Notes: generated by a model not told the origin, from the sequence alone. DNA of 38,185 bases from Folioceros fuciformis (GCA_049999805.1 JBNGIO010006320.1:370169-408353), one strand, 5' to 3'. Positions 1-9,138 are shown, numbered from the stretch's first letter. A program made the numbers and translations.

Positions 1-1085
1 CGTCCCCCGACCATGTACACCATCCTCCACACCTCCTCTGGGCTGCAGATTCCGACTTTGTCGTTGCGTGCTGTCCCAAATGCTGCAGCGGCCGGTCTGG
101 CCATGGAGACCAACACTCCTCTCTCCCCCTCTCTCTCCAGGCATCTTCCAGTCCGTTCAACGAGCCAAGGCCTGCCTGACCTGACTCCGCTCTCTGCCCA
201 TGGCTGACCATGGCCATTTTAAACGACCCGCTCTCTCCGCTCTCTCCCCTCTCTCCATCGGCACTCTCCGGCCTGTTTCGGGCCGTGAAACTGTTTCACG
301 GCACGGTTGGTGGGTGCTGGACACCCTGGTCGCTCCTGGGCCGCAAGCCAAGGCTTACTTCAGCTTCCTCCGCGTTTGTGGCTCCAACAAGCGTAATGCC
401 GTAAGCCGACACCTGGTGGGCCCCACCTCCTCCCTTTCCCCTTCCCTTGAACATGTGCCACCGGGAACCGGTCCAAAGGCCACAGACACGGACACGTGTC
501 GGTTCCCCCGTGGCCGACATCCTCCATGCCCACACCTACGTGTACACCCCTTCTCCGGGGCCTCATGCATGGACATGATGTAGGATAAGATGGGACCGCT
601 TTCCCATACCCCGTGCGGACTCTCCGTGGCTGGCCTTCTCATTTTTTCTCTTTTTCTATCGTACGGGAACGGCGCTTTATTTGGCCGGGTACCACCACTA
701 GTCCTTGTTAAAAGCCCGTTGGGTCAAAAAAAATGTATCCAAAGACTTTGTGGACCAAGTCTATGTACCTCTCTACCAGAACATGGCTTACGTCTTTATT
801 GTTCATGTTGCGAACACAACACATGCGGACACCCATCATTTAATACGGTTGTATGATACCATGCAGCAGGGACAATGGTGACGTGGCACAAGACACGGGG
901 AAGGCATGTGAATGCAGAAGTGATCAGTTATACCACAGCAAAGGGCTCCTCACTGGCACTTCTTCAATGGCATGTGCCTTGTTCCCCTTTCAACACAATG
1001 CAGGATAATGGGGATGGGATTTTTTATCTTTCTGCAAACCAGCAGTCACACGTGTTGACAAAGCCCCCTTTCCGGGGCAACAATA
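1..1085. other. Unassigned GC-rich flank
   Basis: No recognisable gene is seen here. The first 600 bases are rich in C and CT tracts and hold several overlapping short open frames on both strands (up to 127 codons), none with a recognisable domain, as expected for GC-rich non-coding DNA. A perfect small hairpin, CCGTGAAA-CTG-TTTCACGG, lies at 283-301. From about 850 the composition becomes more AT-rich up to the LTR that starts at 1086. Confidence 0.5.
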
Positions 1086-1245
1086 TGAATAAAACAAGTG
1101 GTTGACAAGACAACAGAACATTGATTGCTAAGAATAATGAATAAAATCAAAGTCTTATATATACATAATGTAAGCAATGGTTCACTACTTAACCCTAATC
1201 CATAAGTAACCATAGACATAGGCTAAGGTTAATTCCCCTTCAACA
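1086..1245 (-). repeat. Element A 3' LTR
   Basis: This 160-bp LTR pairs with 9139-9300: both carry the same TGAATAAAACAAGTGG start on the plus strand and share the segment around ACCATAGACATAGGCTAAGG. There are several substitutions and small indels between the copies. It lies immediately downstream (minus strand) of the polypurine tract. Confidence 0.85.
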
Positions 1246-1257
1246 CCCCCTCTTAGA
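1246..1257 (-). other. Element A polypurine tract
   Basis: On the minus strand the sequence reads CTAAGAGGGGG directly before the TG of the LTR. This is the usual copia plus-strand priming site and fixes the orientation of element A. Confidence 0.75.
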
Positions 1258-1444
1258 CTTAGGCGTGTCTTCGCGACTTCAGCTTCCCTGCATGGAGACT
1301 AAGGGGAAACACGAGGAAGGGCAGACGACAGCAGACTCATCATCACACTCGGCTTCGCGTTCAGCAAGTAGTAGCGCTCCCCCACTCCCCTTTACTCTTT
1401 AGTACAAGGCTGGTAGAGGCGTAAAGAAGAGGCGGTATACAAGA

Positions 1445-1897
1445 ATGGTGACCAACTTGGCTTACACAATGGCATCAGTTGAGCTATTCATCTTCGTGCT
1501 TGTCCATCTGCTGTGCTTGGCGATCATGAGGACTCGCAGCAACAAGGAGCTCCAACCTCGCTCTCCTACTAAGAAACAGAAGCAGAGAGTTGCCAGCCCA
1601 CAACCCACAGCCTCAAGCATGGAGGCCTCCTCATCAGAGGTGGTGCCTCTAGGCAAGGATGAGATCATCAGAGGCTAGGAATGGGATAGCAGACACATCG
1701 TAGGGGAATACGTTCGCCTAGGGAACTATCACGTTGAGCTGAACATATCCCTAATGATCAACAAAGTGAGGAAGAGAGACGCCCGTAGCTCCAAGCCTCC
1801 AAGTCATGAAGAAAGTGAAGAGAGGAGGAGTCTTGTGAAGCAGCTAGAGGATACCATCAAGTTGCTAAACAAGATGAAGGAGGTCGGGTTTGACTAA
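1445..1897 (+). pseudogene. Unknown coding-like frame with one in-frame stop
   Basis: From an ATG at 1445 the frame stays open for 77 codons, meets a single TAG (1676-1678), then continues in the same frame for about 72 codons to a TAA. The first part has a hydrophobic stretch near residues 12-28, followed by a Lys/Arg-rich segment containing the basic run PTKKQKQR. The second part is charged and ends in a helix-like stretch (SLVKQLEDTIKLLNKMKEV). I do not recognise the family. It lies inside element A in the place where the C-terminal reverse transcriptase and RNase H should be, on the opposite strand to pol. It may be captured or inserted sequence, or chance. Confidence 0.3.
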
Positions 1898-2049
1898 AGC
1901 CAGATAGAAGATTAGGTAATCTTGCTGCTTCATCCTTCTGTGGCTCATGGGCTTCAAGGGTTCTAGAAAAAACTAACTTCCTCAGCACTTAGGTCTTGTG
2001 ATGCAGGTTGTTTGGTTGAGACGCAACCAGGAAGCAGGCAGAAGATAGA

Positions 2050-2890
2050 GCTTAGGGTAAGCTTATAGACATTTGTGTCAGCTGTATTCTGAACGAAGTC
2101 GATGCTAAGTAGATAAAAATGCATAGTAATGTACCATACCCTCCCACTTTGTTTCATACCATATATACACTTTAGGAGTTTTAATACCTTGTTTGGGTGT
2201 GCAAGGTCCTCATACGCCTCAGGTTGGAGCATTTACAGCTCCTCATTGAGTGCTCCATACAAGAACGTCATGCAAACATCCATCTGCAGGAGGTCAAGGT
2301 CGAACTGTGTGGCATAGGCTAGAATGAGTCTGATGGATTGGCTGCGCACAACAGGTGAAAAAGTTTCCTGATCATCAAGCCCTTCAACTTGAGTGAAGCC
2401 TCTACCCACAAGTCTTGCTTTGAATCTGGCCACTTCTTCTTTGGCATTCAATTTTAACTTAAAGACCCATTTGCAGGATATGGCCTTACCTCCTGGTGGG
2501 AGATCCACAAGCACCCAGGTCTTGTTCTTGACAAGAGACTAGTATTCATCCTCCACTACGGCCTTCCATTGCACATGTTCAGGACTAGTAAAAGCTTGAG
2601 ACAAACTGGTGGGCTCATTCGGCAGAATTGTACTGGCTGCAAGACCTGGAACAAGGTAAGTTCGAAAATCGATGGACTGATAATGAGGTTCCTTTCACTC
2701 TGAGGGTGGTGGCTTGTGTCGTGTTGAACGCCTGAGTCCCCGATCTGGTTTAGGTTCAACGTTGGTAGCAGGCTCATTTTCAATATCAGGCTCCTCATGA
2801 TCATTAGGGTCAGCAGCATCTGCAACTGCAGCCATGTCGATGGCTTCCTCTGCCTCTGGGTCCCCTAGAAGTACCCCCTCTCCATCCGGT
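2050..2890 (-). pseudogene. Element A copia pol remnant (linker and N-terminal reverse transcriptase)
   Basis: Minus-strand frames give the copia linker ending in RRSTRHKPP (about 2700), then the start of the reverse transcriptase with CKWVFKLKLN, ARLVGRGFTQVEG, ETFSPVVRSQSIR and the motif LLQMDVCMTFLYGALNEEL. After this come the KVLKLLKCIYGMKQS segment and the DTNVY motif. Similarity stops just after DTNVY, at about 2050, so the YVDD active site and RNase H are missing. A stop codon at 2539-2541 and frame changes break the frame. In a working element this region copies the genomic RNA into DNA; this one cannot. Confidence 0.8.
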
Positions 2891-3076
2891 AAGGGTGGAA
2901 TGGGAGAACTATAGGGTTATTAAAGCCCAATGTGCTTAGACTAATGTGTTTAGTCTAAGATTAATGTCTAGTTAAGTATAATTTGTTTAGATTAGGTTAA
3001 GCTAATCTATAGGAAGCTTCTTGTGCAACTTCTTATGCGCTTCTTGTGAAGCTTCCTTGGGAGCTCTTCTAGAGAG

Positions 3077-3084
3077 TATAAATA
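3077..3084 (+). promoter_or_regulatory. TATA box of the LTR fragment
   Basis: TATAAATA lies within the LTR, about 105 bp upstream of the primer-binding site. This is the usual place for an LTR promoter driving retrotransposon RNA. Activity is not shown by sequence alone. Confidence 0.5.
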
Positions 3085-3183
3085 CCTCCTTGAGCTCCAT
3101 TGCTATTGAGACTCTGTGTGAGAGTGTGACCTCTCTTTCTCCTCTCCTCCTTCACCATGTGGCTCCTCCACCGATCCTTCAAC

Positions 3184-3195
3184 TGGTATCAGAGC
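3184..3195 (+). other. Primer-binding site of the LTR fragment
   Basis: TGGTATCAGAGC is the standard plant copia PBS, complementary to the 3' end of initiator methionine tRNA, placed 2 bases after the LTR terminus. Confidence 0.8.
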
Positions 3196-3689
3196 TAGGA
3201 TTGTGGAGCAAGAGGGTGATGGCTCTAGGTGCTGCGGACAAGGTGTGCAACGCCGTGAAGAGTGCACCGGAGTGAGTGAAGACAGCATTCGGCATCGGAG
3301 GTCCTTGTGCGGCATCCCGGGGTACAGAGGTCTTCAACCCCGTTGTGCAAGGCAGCATGGAGCGGGAGCCAGGTAGCGTGGGGTGTGCCCCAGGAGCGGG
3401 GCGACACTAGGCCCCCGGGGGCCGGGGGCCGGGGGGACGGGCGCAGGCGCTACAGGTGCCACGGGCACCCCGGCCGCAAGCGGGTGACCAGGCCCCAGCT
3501 CGGGCGGCTAGGCTGCGGGGCAGCCCAGGCCACGGGGCAGTTCAGGCGGCGGAGCAGCCCAGGCCGCGAGGGCACCCGGCCCCTGGCCTGGGCGCCAGAC
3601 CCGAGCGGCAAAATCCAGGTACGAGCAGCCTTCATCTTGTAGAGAGCTTGACAAGCAGACGGTAAGGATCCTCAGAAATGCCTTGGAGT

Positions 3690-4596
3690 TACTTGTCTTG
3701 TCCTTGACTGCCACATTTGCAGTAGGTTTTTGTTGCTTCTGGGGCTCACGTGCCTTCTACTTGCGGCATTCTCTTGCCCAATGGCCAGGAATCCCACACC
3801 AATTACAAGAACCTGGCCGCTTAGCATTTAAGGATTCTCCCCGCTATTGCTTGAAGGTATTGTTTCCTCCTCTAAATTTGTTTTGTCCTTTAGAAGAACG
3901 AAAATTCGTAGCTAATACCTTCTCGGCTTTGCTCTTATGAGCAGCAATAGAGAATGCACAACTCTGCTCCTCCTGGAACAGGGCACCAATCACCTCTTCA
4001 AGGGTAATGGAGATAGGTTGCCCAGCAGCAACAGCTGTGTGTGCCGTACGAATCGGTCCATTTTGGCTTGTAACAAAAGATTGATAGGAGAAAGGAAGAC
4101 TGGTTAGCACTTGGGCCACAATGTCCAATTCAATCATCTTGTTACCGTCAATCAACTGTGCCCGCAGATGTCGAAATCTACTGGTGTGAGTTGCCACCTT
4201 GTTGCCTTCCTTCATTTTAAATGCATAGAACTCCTGCCTTACAACACAAAGGGTCATCATGTTCTGTATTTGATATGTCCTTTCAAGTTGTGTCCAGATT
4301 TCAGCCGTAGCGGTGAAGAACTCAACTTCAGGAACGCGATCAGCATCTAGTCCTCTGATGAGCAGGGCTATGGCAATGCCTTTAAGCAAGTCCTATTTGG
4401 CAATCTCATCAGCCGAGGGCGTTGGAGTGGTATTGGAGTCTGGTCTCTTGGAGGTGCCATCCACAACAGGTCAAACACCATGTGCGATCAACATGCTTTT
4501 CATGCGAACTCTCCAAATCGAGTATTCCTATCCCTTGAACCTATCCTTTTCTTTAATTTTTTAGGTAAAGGATGGGGTGCTTACAGTTGTTGCCAT
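3690..4596 (-). pseudogene. Element A gag (UBN2-type) with CCHC zinc knuckle, broken
   Basis: Reading starts at an ATG at 4596 (minus). The first 70 codons contain four in-frame stops but keep copia gag landmarks (KIKEKDRF, then VDGTSKRP). From 4389 to 3844 there is an open 181-codon stretch with the family signatures EIWTQLERTYQ, TLCVVRQEFYAFKM and RHLRAQL. After a stop, the same strand gives CNWCGIPGHWAREC (about 3820-3770), a CCHC nucleic-acid-binding knuckle. Gag forms the virus-like particle around the element RNA. The stops mean this copy is dead. Confidence 0.85.
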
Positions 4597-5188
4597 TTGA
4601 ATAGGTAATAGCTGAGTTGTTTGAACAACTTGGTTTAGGCTAAACTGTTGAAAGCTATTTGTTAATGCGTTCAACTGTGCCAGTAGGGATGCAGTGGACA
4701 TGAATACCTAGTCTGACTGTAATGAGCGATGGCCCTTACTAGTAGTACATGTAGGTATGCCATATCCAAGGCTGCATGCATGTTGTTAATGAATTGACGA
4801 AGGTAGCAGGGGAGGAACGCTAGGGGGTTAGCCAGAGGAGGGGCAGCCGTTGGCTATGCCCTACTCATGCTAAACTCCTCAGCCTTCCTTTCGAGCTATC
4901 ATGAAACGTTATTGACAAAACCCTAAAATTAATGCCCTATCATTATGATGTTTCAATTAGGTCAAAAACAACTATCGTGTCCCATTCATGGGAAACGACA
5001 TTAACTGACCAATGTTCTGTAGTGTAGCAAATTTGGGAGGAGGTGCAAGACAGAAAAGCACCATTTCAGATCTAGGCGACAACTTCTCCTACGCCTCGAG
5101 TGTCCCCACTCATGGGCAACGCAAATTTCTAAGAAACATGAGCACTGGATTCCACAGGTGAGCAATCTTGTTCAAAACTCTACAGCTT
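4597..5188 (-). other. Element A leader DNA between nested element B and gag
   Basis: This stretch continues the element A leader on the far side of element B. On the minus strand short coding-like pieces remain (for example ALPMSGDTRGVGEVV near 5110-5065) with several stops. No domain is recognised. Confidence 0.5.
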
Positions 5189-5193
5189 CAAAC
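5189..5193. repeat. Target-site duplication of element B, left copy
   Basis: CAAAC directly precedes the TG of the 5' LTR and matches 8125-8129. Confidence 0.85.
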
Positions 5194-5358
5194 TGTTAAA
5201 AATCAAGCTCTAACTGAATTGTTATTAAGAGCATACAACACTTAGGATAGTCTAGATTATCCCATATTGAACTCGTAGTTATCTACCACCTAAGCGTTAT
5301 CAGGATATACCAAGATATTGCACCCTCGAGACTAAGGCTTACCTTATCGAGGGTTGCC
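5194..5358 (+). repeat. Element B 5' LTR, truncated
   Basis: The sequence matches the first 165 bases of the 3' LTR and stops after GAGGGTTGCC. Beyond that point the 3' LTR continues into its R/U5-like part, but here a perfect inverted copy of the preceding 18 bases follows. Confidence 0.85.
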
Positions 5359-5374
5359 TCGATAAGGTAAGCCT
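5335..5374. repeat. Perfect 18-bp inverted repeat at the 5' LTR breakpoint
   Basis: AGGCTTACCTTATCGAGG (5335-5352), a 4-base GTTG loop, then CCTCGATAAGGTAAGCCT (5357-5374). The 3' LTR has only the left arm, so the right arm was created at the deletion breakpoint, most simply by fold-back copying during reverse transcription or repair. Confidence 0.85.
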
Positions 5375-5399
5375 GCTTGAAAATGAATTCAGCTGCTCC

Positions 5400-5850
5400 A
5401 TCTCTTGTCTAAGATTAGATGGAGGGAGAGAATATGTCTCAAATGAGTTTGACAAGTATCTTGCAGATCATGGTATACGAAGACAGCTGACTTGCAGATA
5501 CACACCACAGTAGAATGGTGTCGCAAAGAGGAAGAACAGGGTAGTCATGGAAACAGCAAGGGCCATGCTGAATGAGAAGTGCTTACCTAATGATTATTGG
5601 GCAGAAGCAGTGATGACAGCAGTGTATGTACTGAATCGAACTCCTACGGCAGGAATTCATTATGCTACACCAATTGAGAGACTGTATGGCTATAAGCCGG
5701 ATATTAGACACTTGAAAGTGTTTGGGTGCATTGCATATGTGCAAGTACCTGATGAGAAGCGTAGGAAGCTGGATCCTAAAGCGGTGAAGAATGTTTTTCT
5801 GGGGTATGCACGAAATAGAAAGGCATATAAGTGTTATGTGCCATCCACAT
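5400..5850 (+). pseudogene. Element B integrase C-terminal part, inactive
   Basis: Plus-strand codons show LRLDGGREYVSNEF, which holds the second catalytic Asp, then a stop in TPQ*NGV, then KRKNRVVMETARAM. In copia integrases the block reads NGVAERKNR and its Glu is the third residue of the D,D-E triad; here it is Lys. From 5547 a 101-codon frame covers the C-terminal integrase region (DYWAEAV, LNRTPTAG, RLYGYKPDIRHLKVFGC). It ends at a frameshift near 5800-5850, after which the frame shared with reverse transcriptase takes over. Confidence 0.8.
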
Positions 5851-6684
5851 GAGATCCTGATAAGTAGGGATGTGGTATTTGATGAGTTAGCTTCCTGGTA
5901 TAGCAACTCAGTTGCACAACCCTATGACAAACCCACAGGGAAGAGTACTGTTAAGAGTACTCCAGCAAAGAGTGAGGATGTGATCAATGGTGGATCACTA
6001 ATGGTGAATCCATGGTCTGAAAGACTACGGAATGGTAAACCCAAGACCACTGACCCGGACATGTTAGTGAGGGGGAGAGTAGAAAGCAGCAAAACTAGAA
6101 ATGAGGGATATGAATCCTCAAGTAGTGAGAGCATTGACAGTGAGGTTGGCATTCCGTCTGTGGAAACACCAGGTGCTATGGAGCAACGATATGCAAGGCA
6201 GGTTCAAATTGAACCAAGACCAAGGAGATCTGAGAGGGTTAGGAAACCCATTGACAGGTACACCTATACATGCTACAATGTGCAACATTATGCGTATATG
6301 ACAAGGGTCATAGCTTGTAAGGAGCCAACAAAGTTTGCTGAGGCAGTGACAGATGATAAGTGGTGTCAAGTCATGGATGAAGAATACTCAGCATTAGTTG
6401 AGAACAGAACGTGGGATTTGGTTCAATTACCTGATGACAAGGTTCCTATTGGTTCTAAGTGGGTGTACAAGATGAAGTTCAAGTTAGATGGAACGCTGGA
6501 GCGTTACAAGGCTAGGTTGGTTGCAAAGGGATATGCACAACAGTATGGTCTTGATTATGAGGAAACCTTTAGTCCAGTAGCCAAGATGACAACTGTAAGG
6601 ACAGTCATAGTATTAGCAGCAGCTAAAGGATGGAAGTTATGGCAAATGGATGTCAAGAATGCTTTCTTGAATGGTGAGTTGTAG
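5791..6684 (+). pseudogene. Element B linker and N-terminal reverse transcriptase
   Basis: A 297-codon open frame runs from the integrase tail (residues about 1-35, HEILISRDVVFDE) through a Ser/Glu-rich linker containing RRSERVRKPIDRY to the reverse transcriptase start. There it shows VPIGSKWVYKMKFKLDG, ARLVAKGYAQQYGLDYEE, FSPVAKMTTVRTVI and QMDVKNAFLNGEL. It ends in a TAG where the family normally has a Gln codon (LNGEL-Q-EEVYVEQPEG). A second stop near 6746 and a 10-bp tandem duplication (6825-6844) separate it from the next part of the same domain. Confidence 0.85.
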
Positions 6685-6832
6685 GAGGAAGTGTACGTGG
6701 AACAGCCTGAAGGCTATGTTCATCCTAAGTTTCCAATGTATGTATGAAAACTAAAAAAGGCATTGTATGGACTCGAACAGACACCTAGAGCATGGAATGC
6801 TCGTATCACAAGCTATTTGAAGGAGCGAGGGT

Positions 6833-7231
6833 TTGCGAGGGTTTGTGATTGGAGACGTAGATCACAGTCTGTTTGTAAAACAGACCAAGGGAGGACAAGT
6901 GTGTCTTGTCGTTTATGTTGACGACCTAATCATCACAGGAGATGATGCAGATGGTATTGCAGATGTCAAGGCGAATATGCAAAAAGAGTTCAAGGTGAAC
7001 GATCTTGGTGAACTCAGATACTTCTTAGGAATTGAGGTTGTGTCTACACCTCAAGGAATCTGGCTATTGCAAAAACAATATGCTAAGGATATGCTGCAGA
7101 AGTATGGCCTGGTAGATTGCAAAGTGATGGATACACCATTGGAGCAGAACGCCAAGCTGCAAATGGATGTAGAAACTGAGCTGGAAAATGTGACCATATA
7201 TCGACAGATGGTCGGAAGTTTGATCACTTGA
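6833..7231 (+). pseudogene. Element B reverse transcriptase palm with YVDD
   Basis: A 132-codon frame holds GDVDHSLFVKQ, then VYVDDLIITGDD (the catalytic Asp pair) and FKVNDLGELRYFLGIEV, and ends just after MVGSLI. The next block continues in a different frame. This piece retains the catalytic motif but is cut off from the fingers domain upstream by the 10-bp duplication. Confidence 0.85.
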
Positions 7232-7860
7232 CTATCACACGTCCTGACTTAAGTTATGCAGTAGGACTGATTAGTCAATTCATGCAGAACCCAAGGAAAC
7301 CGCACTTGGATGCAGTTAGAAGAACCATGAGATATGTGAAAGGAACTATTGAGTTTGGATTGCTCTATGAGCATAGGAAGCATCTTGAACTAACAGGATA
7401 TACAAATGCTGATTGGACTGGTTGTGCGTATGACATAAGATCAACCAGTGGATATGCATTCAGTTTGGGAAGTAGTATGATCAGCTGGCAAAGCAAGAAA
7501 CAACCGACAGTTGCTTTGTCAAGCACAGAAGCAGAGTATCGAGGAGCTGCAATGGCAGCCTATGAAGCAGCTTGGTTGCAGAAGTTGCTAAATGATCTTG
7601 GAAATATAGTGAACAGCAAGGTCACAATCTACTGTGACAACATGAGTAGCATGAGGTTGGCTACTAATCCTATGTTTCATACTCGTTCGAAGCACATAGA
7701 AGTACATTATTATTTCATCAGGGAAGCGGTATTATCTGAGAAGATAGATCTTCGGCACATGAAGATCGAAGACCAGGTAGCAGATACCTTTACTAAGTCG
7801 CTAGGTAGAGATAAGTTCTTACACTTTCGTGAACTACTTGGAGTGTTACAAATAGTCTGA
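7228..7860 (+). pseudogene. Element B RNase H
   Basis: A 210-codon frame from TITRPDLSYAVGLISQF to a TGA at 7858-7860 holds the copia RNase H hallmarks: GYTNADWTGC, SMISWQSKKQ, ALSSTEAEYRG (catalytic Glu), IYCDNMSSM (catalytic Asp), RSKHIEVHYYFIRE and VADTFTKSL. The upstream frameshift separates it from the polymerase. RNase H removes the RNA strand during reverse transcription. Confidence 0.9.
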
Positions 7861-7862
7861 GC

Positions 7863-7873
7863 TTGAGGGGGAG
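7863..7873 (+). other. Element B polypurine tract
   Basis: TTGAGGGGGAG directly precedes the TGTTAGAA start of the 3' LTR, three bases after the pol stop codon. It is the classic copia plus-strand primer. Confidence 0.85.
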
Positions 7874-8124
7874 TGTTAGAAATCAAGCTCTAACTGAATT
7901 GTTATTAAGAGCATACAACACTTAGAATAGTGTAGATTATCCCATATTGAACTCGTAGTTATCTACCAACTAAGTGTGATCAGGATATACTAGGATATTG
8001 CACCCTCGACACTAAGGCTTACCTTATCGAGGGTTGCCCCGCCTGAAGGCTATATATGTAGCATCCTGTGCACCATAATGTATGTACTGTGGAGTCCATC
8101 TAAGCCAGTGGTGCTATTTTAACA
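7874..8124 (+). repeat. Element B 3' LTR (251 bp)
   Basis: It begins TGTTAGAAATCAAGC and ends AACA. A TATATAT motif at 8051-8057 may mark the end of U3. The first 165 bases match 5194-5358. Confidence 0.85.
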
Positions 8125-8129
8125 CAAAC
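8125..8129. repeat. Target-site duplication of element B, right copy
   Basis: CAAAC directly follows the CA end of the 3' LTR and matches 5189-5193. Confidence 0.85.
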
Positions 8130-9083
8130 CCATGTGTTGCAGGAGATCAGTAATATTTCTGATGTCTTGCTGGAGTCGATTTGTGCAGACAAGAATTGCT
8201 CGTTCTGCTTGGGAGTCCATATAGCGGATTCTGTTCTTGAGACAAATATGATTTGCAGACACTAGAGATAAGACCCTCTCCACGCGGGTGAGAATTTCTT
8301 GTGCCTTTTCCTTGACACTTGTTATGCCGGTATGAGGGTTGAATTTCGTGTTGCGTTGCGTTGCTATTGGTGGTTGGATTCTCGCAATAGGTCGAAGGGC
8401 CTTCCTAGAAGGTCTGGACAAGAAATTCGATGAAGCTAATGTTGCAGATCGAGGTGTGTAGTACAAGTCGGAGTTTTGCCCACGCCGGTAGCAACGTTCT
8501 TGACATAGTTTGTCAACTTCTTGATTTCTGTTGATTCTTTTTGTAGATGTGTTGCAACAATGCTTGGCAGCAAACTTATGTAGCTAGAGGTCAGAGTAGT
8601 TTCGATCGTAGAGGTCCAGCACCGTATCTAGATGTGTGGGTGCTGTATGCCTTGGTGAAGATCATGCTGGAAAATTGTGTCTAGAGGACAGATGTGTGGG
8701 TGCTGTATACCTTGGTGAAGATCATGCTGGACAATTGTGTCTAGAGGACAGATGTGTGGGTGTTGTATACCTTGGTGAAGATCATGCCGGACAATTGTTT
8801 CTAGAGGACAGATGTGTGGGTGCTGTATACCTTGGTGAAGATCATGCTGGACAATTGTGTCTAGAGGACAGATGTGTGGGTGCTGTATACCTTGGTGAAG
8901 ATCATGCTGGACAATTGTTTCTAGAGGACAGATGTGTGGGTGCTGTATACCTTGGTGAAGATCATGCTGGACAGTTGTGTCTAGAGGACAGATGTGTGGG
9001 TGCTGTATACCTTGGTGAAGATCATGGTGGACAATTGTGTCTAGAGGACCCACCTCGGAGTGAGGCGCTACTATTTTTACCAT
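8130..9083 (-). pseudogene. Element A pre-gag leader, coding-like, with 20-residue repeats
   Basis: On the minus strand an ATG at 9083, about 36 bp after the primer-binding site, opens a 151-codon frame. It consists mainly of seven copies of a 20-residue unit (core DLHQGIQHPHICPL) and stops at 8628. An adjoining frame, reached by a small shift near 8628, continues with one stop (near 8585) to about 8130 and encodes a basic segment followed by a helical-looking stretch (VKEKAQEILTRVERVLSLV). Family is not recognised. Because the repeat period is 60 bases, the opposite strand is open too, so coding is not proven. Position between PBS and gag is unusual for copia. Confidence 0.4.
8631..9050. repeat. 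60-bp tandem repeat, 7 copies
   Basis: Seven near-identical 60-bp units lie head to tail, each containing GATGTGTGGGTGCTGTATAC and CTAGAGGACA. They differ at only a few positions per unit, so the array expanded or was homogenised recently compared with the decayed gag of the same element. The period is a multiple of three and both strands are open through it. Confidence 0.95.
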
Positions 9084-9125
9084 GCCTTGGCATCTTTAAG
9101 ATCTGTACTCAAGATACTTACCATG

Positions 9126-9137
9126 CTTTGATACCAT
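9126..9137 (-). other. Element A primer-binding site
   Basis: On the minus strand the sequence after the LTR reads TA then TGGTATCAAAGC, one base different from the usual copia PBS TGGTATCAGAGC. Confidence 0.75.
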
Positions 9138-9138
9138 A

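Larger units (their letters stand above)
2915..3650 (+). mobile_element. Fragment of a second LTR retrotransposon (5' LTR, PBS and leader) inside element A
   Basis: A plus-strand LTR of about 265 bp ends CA at 3180-3181. Two bases later comes a perfect methionine-tRNA-type primer-binding site, TGGTATCAGAGC (3184-3195). A TATA box (TATAAATA, 3077-3084) sits in the LTR about 100 bp before its end, as expected for an LTR promoter. The sequence after the PBS, up to about 3650, turns extremely GC-rich and encodes no recognisable gag. No matching 3' LTR or polypurine tract is seen, so the insertion is truncated. Its exact borders are inferred from where similarity to element A stops (about 2900) and resumes (about 3690). 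Confidence 0.65.
5194..8124 (+). mobile_element. Element B: nested, internally deleted Ty1/copia retrotransposon
   Basis: The element is bounded by a partial 5' LTR at 5194-5358 and a full 3' LTR at 7874-8124 (TG...CA, 251 bp), flanked by a perfect 5-bp target-site duplication CAAAC at 5189-5193 and 8125-8129. It inserted into the leader of element A on the opposite strand. The rest of the 5' LTR, PBS, gag, protease and the N-terminal part of integrase are deleted. What remains is C-terminal integrase, reverse transcriptase and RNase H, with frameshifts and stops. The LTR copies differ at about 9 of roughly 165 shared positions, so it is not recent. Confidence 0.9.

Noticed and set aside
3307-3642. 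111-codon plus-strand frame in the GC-rich island
   Set aside because: Very high GC removes stop codons in all frames; the Gly/Arg/Pro-rich translation has no domain and the opposite strand is equally open.
8631-9050. CRISPR-like array
   Set aside because: The units are directly adjacent, with no unique spacers, and the genome is that of a plant.
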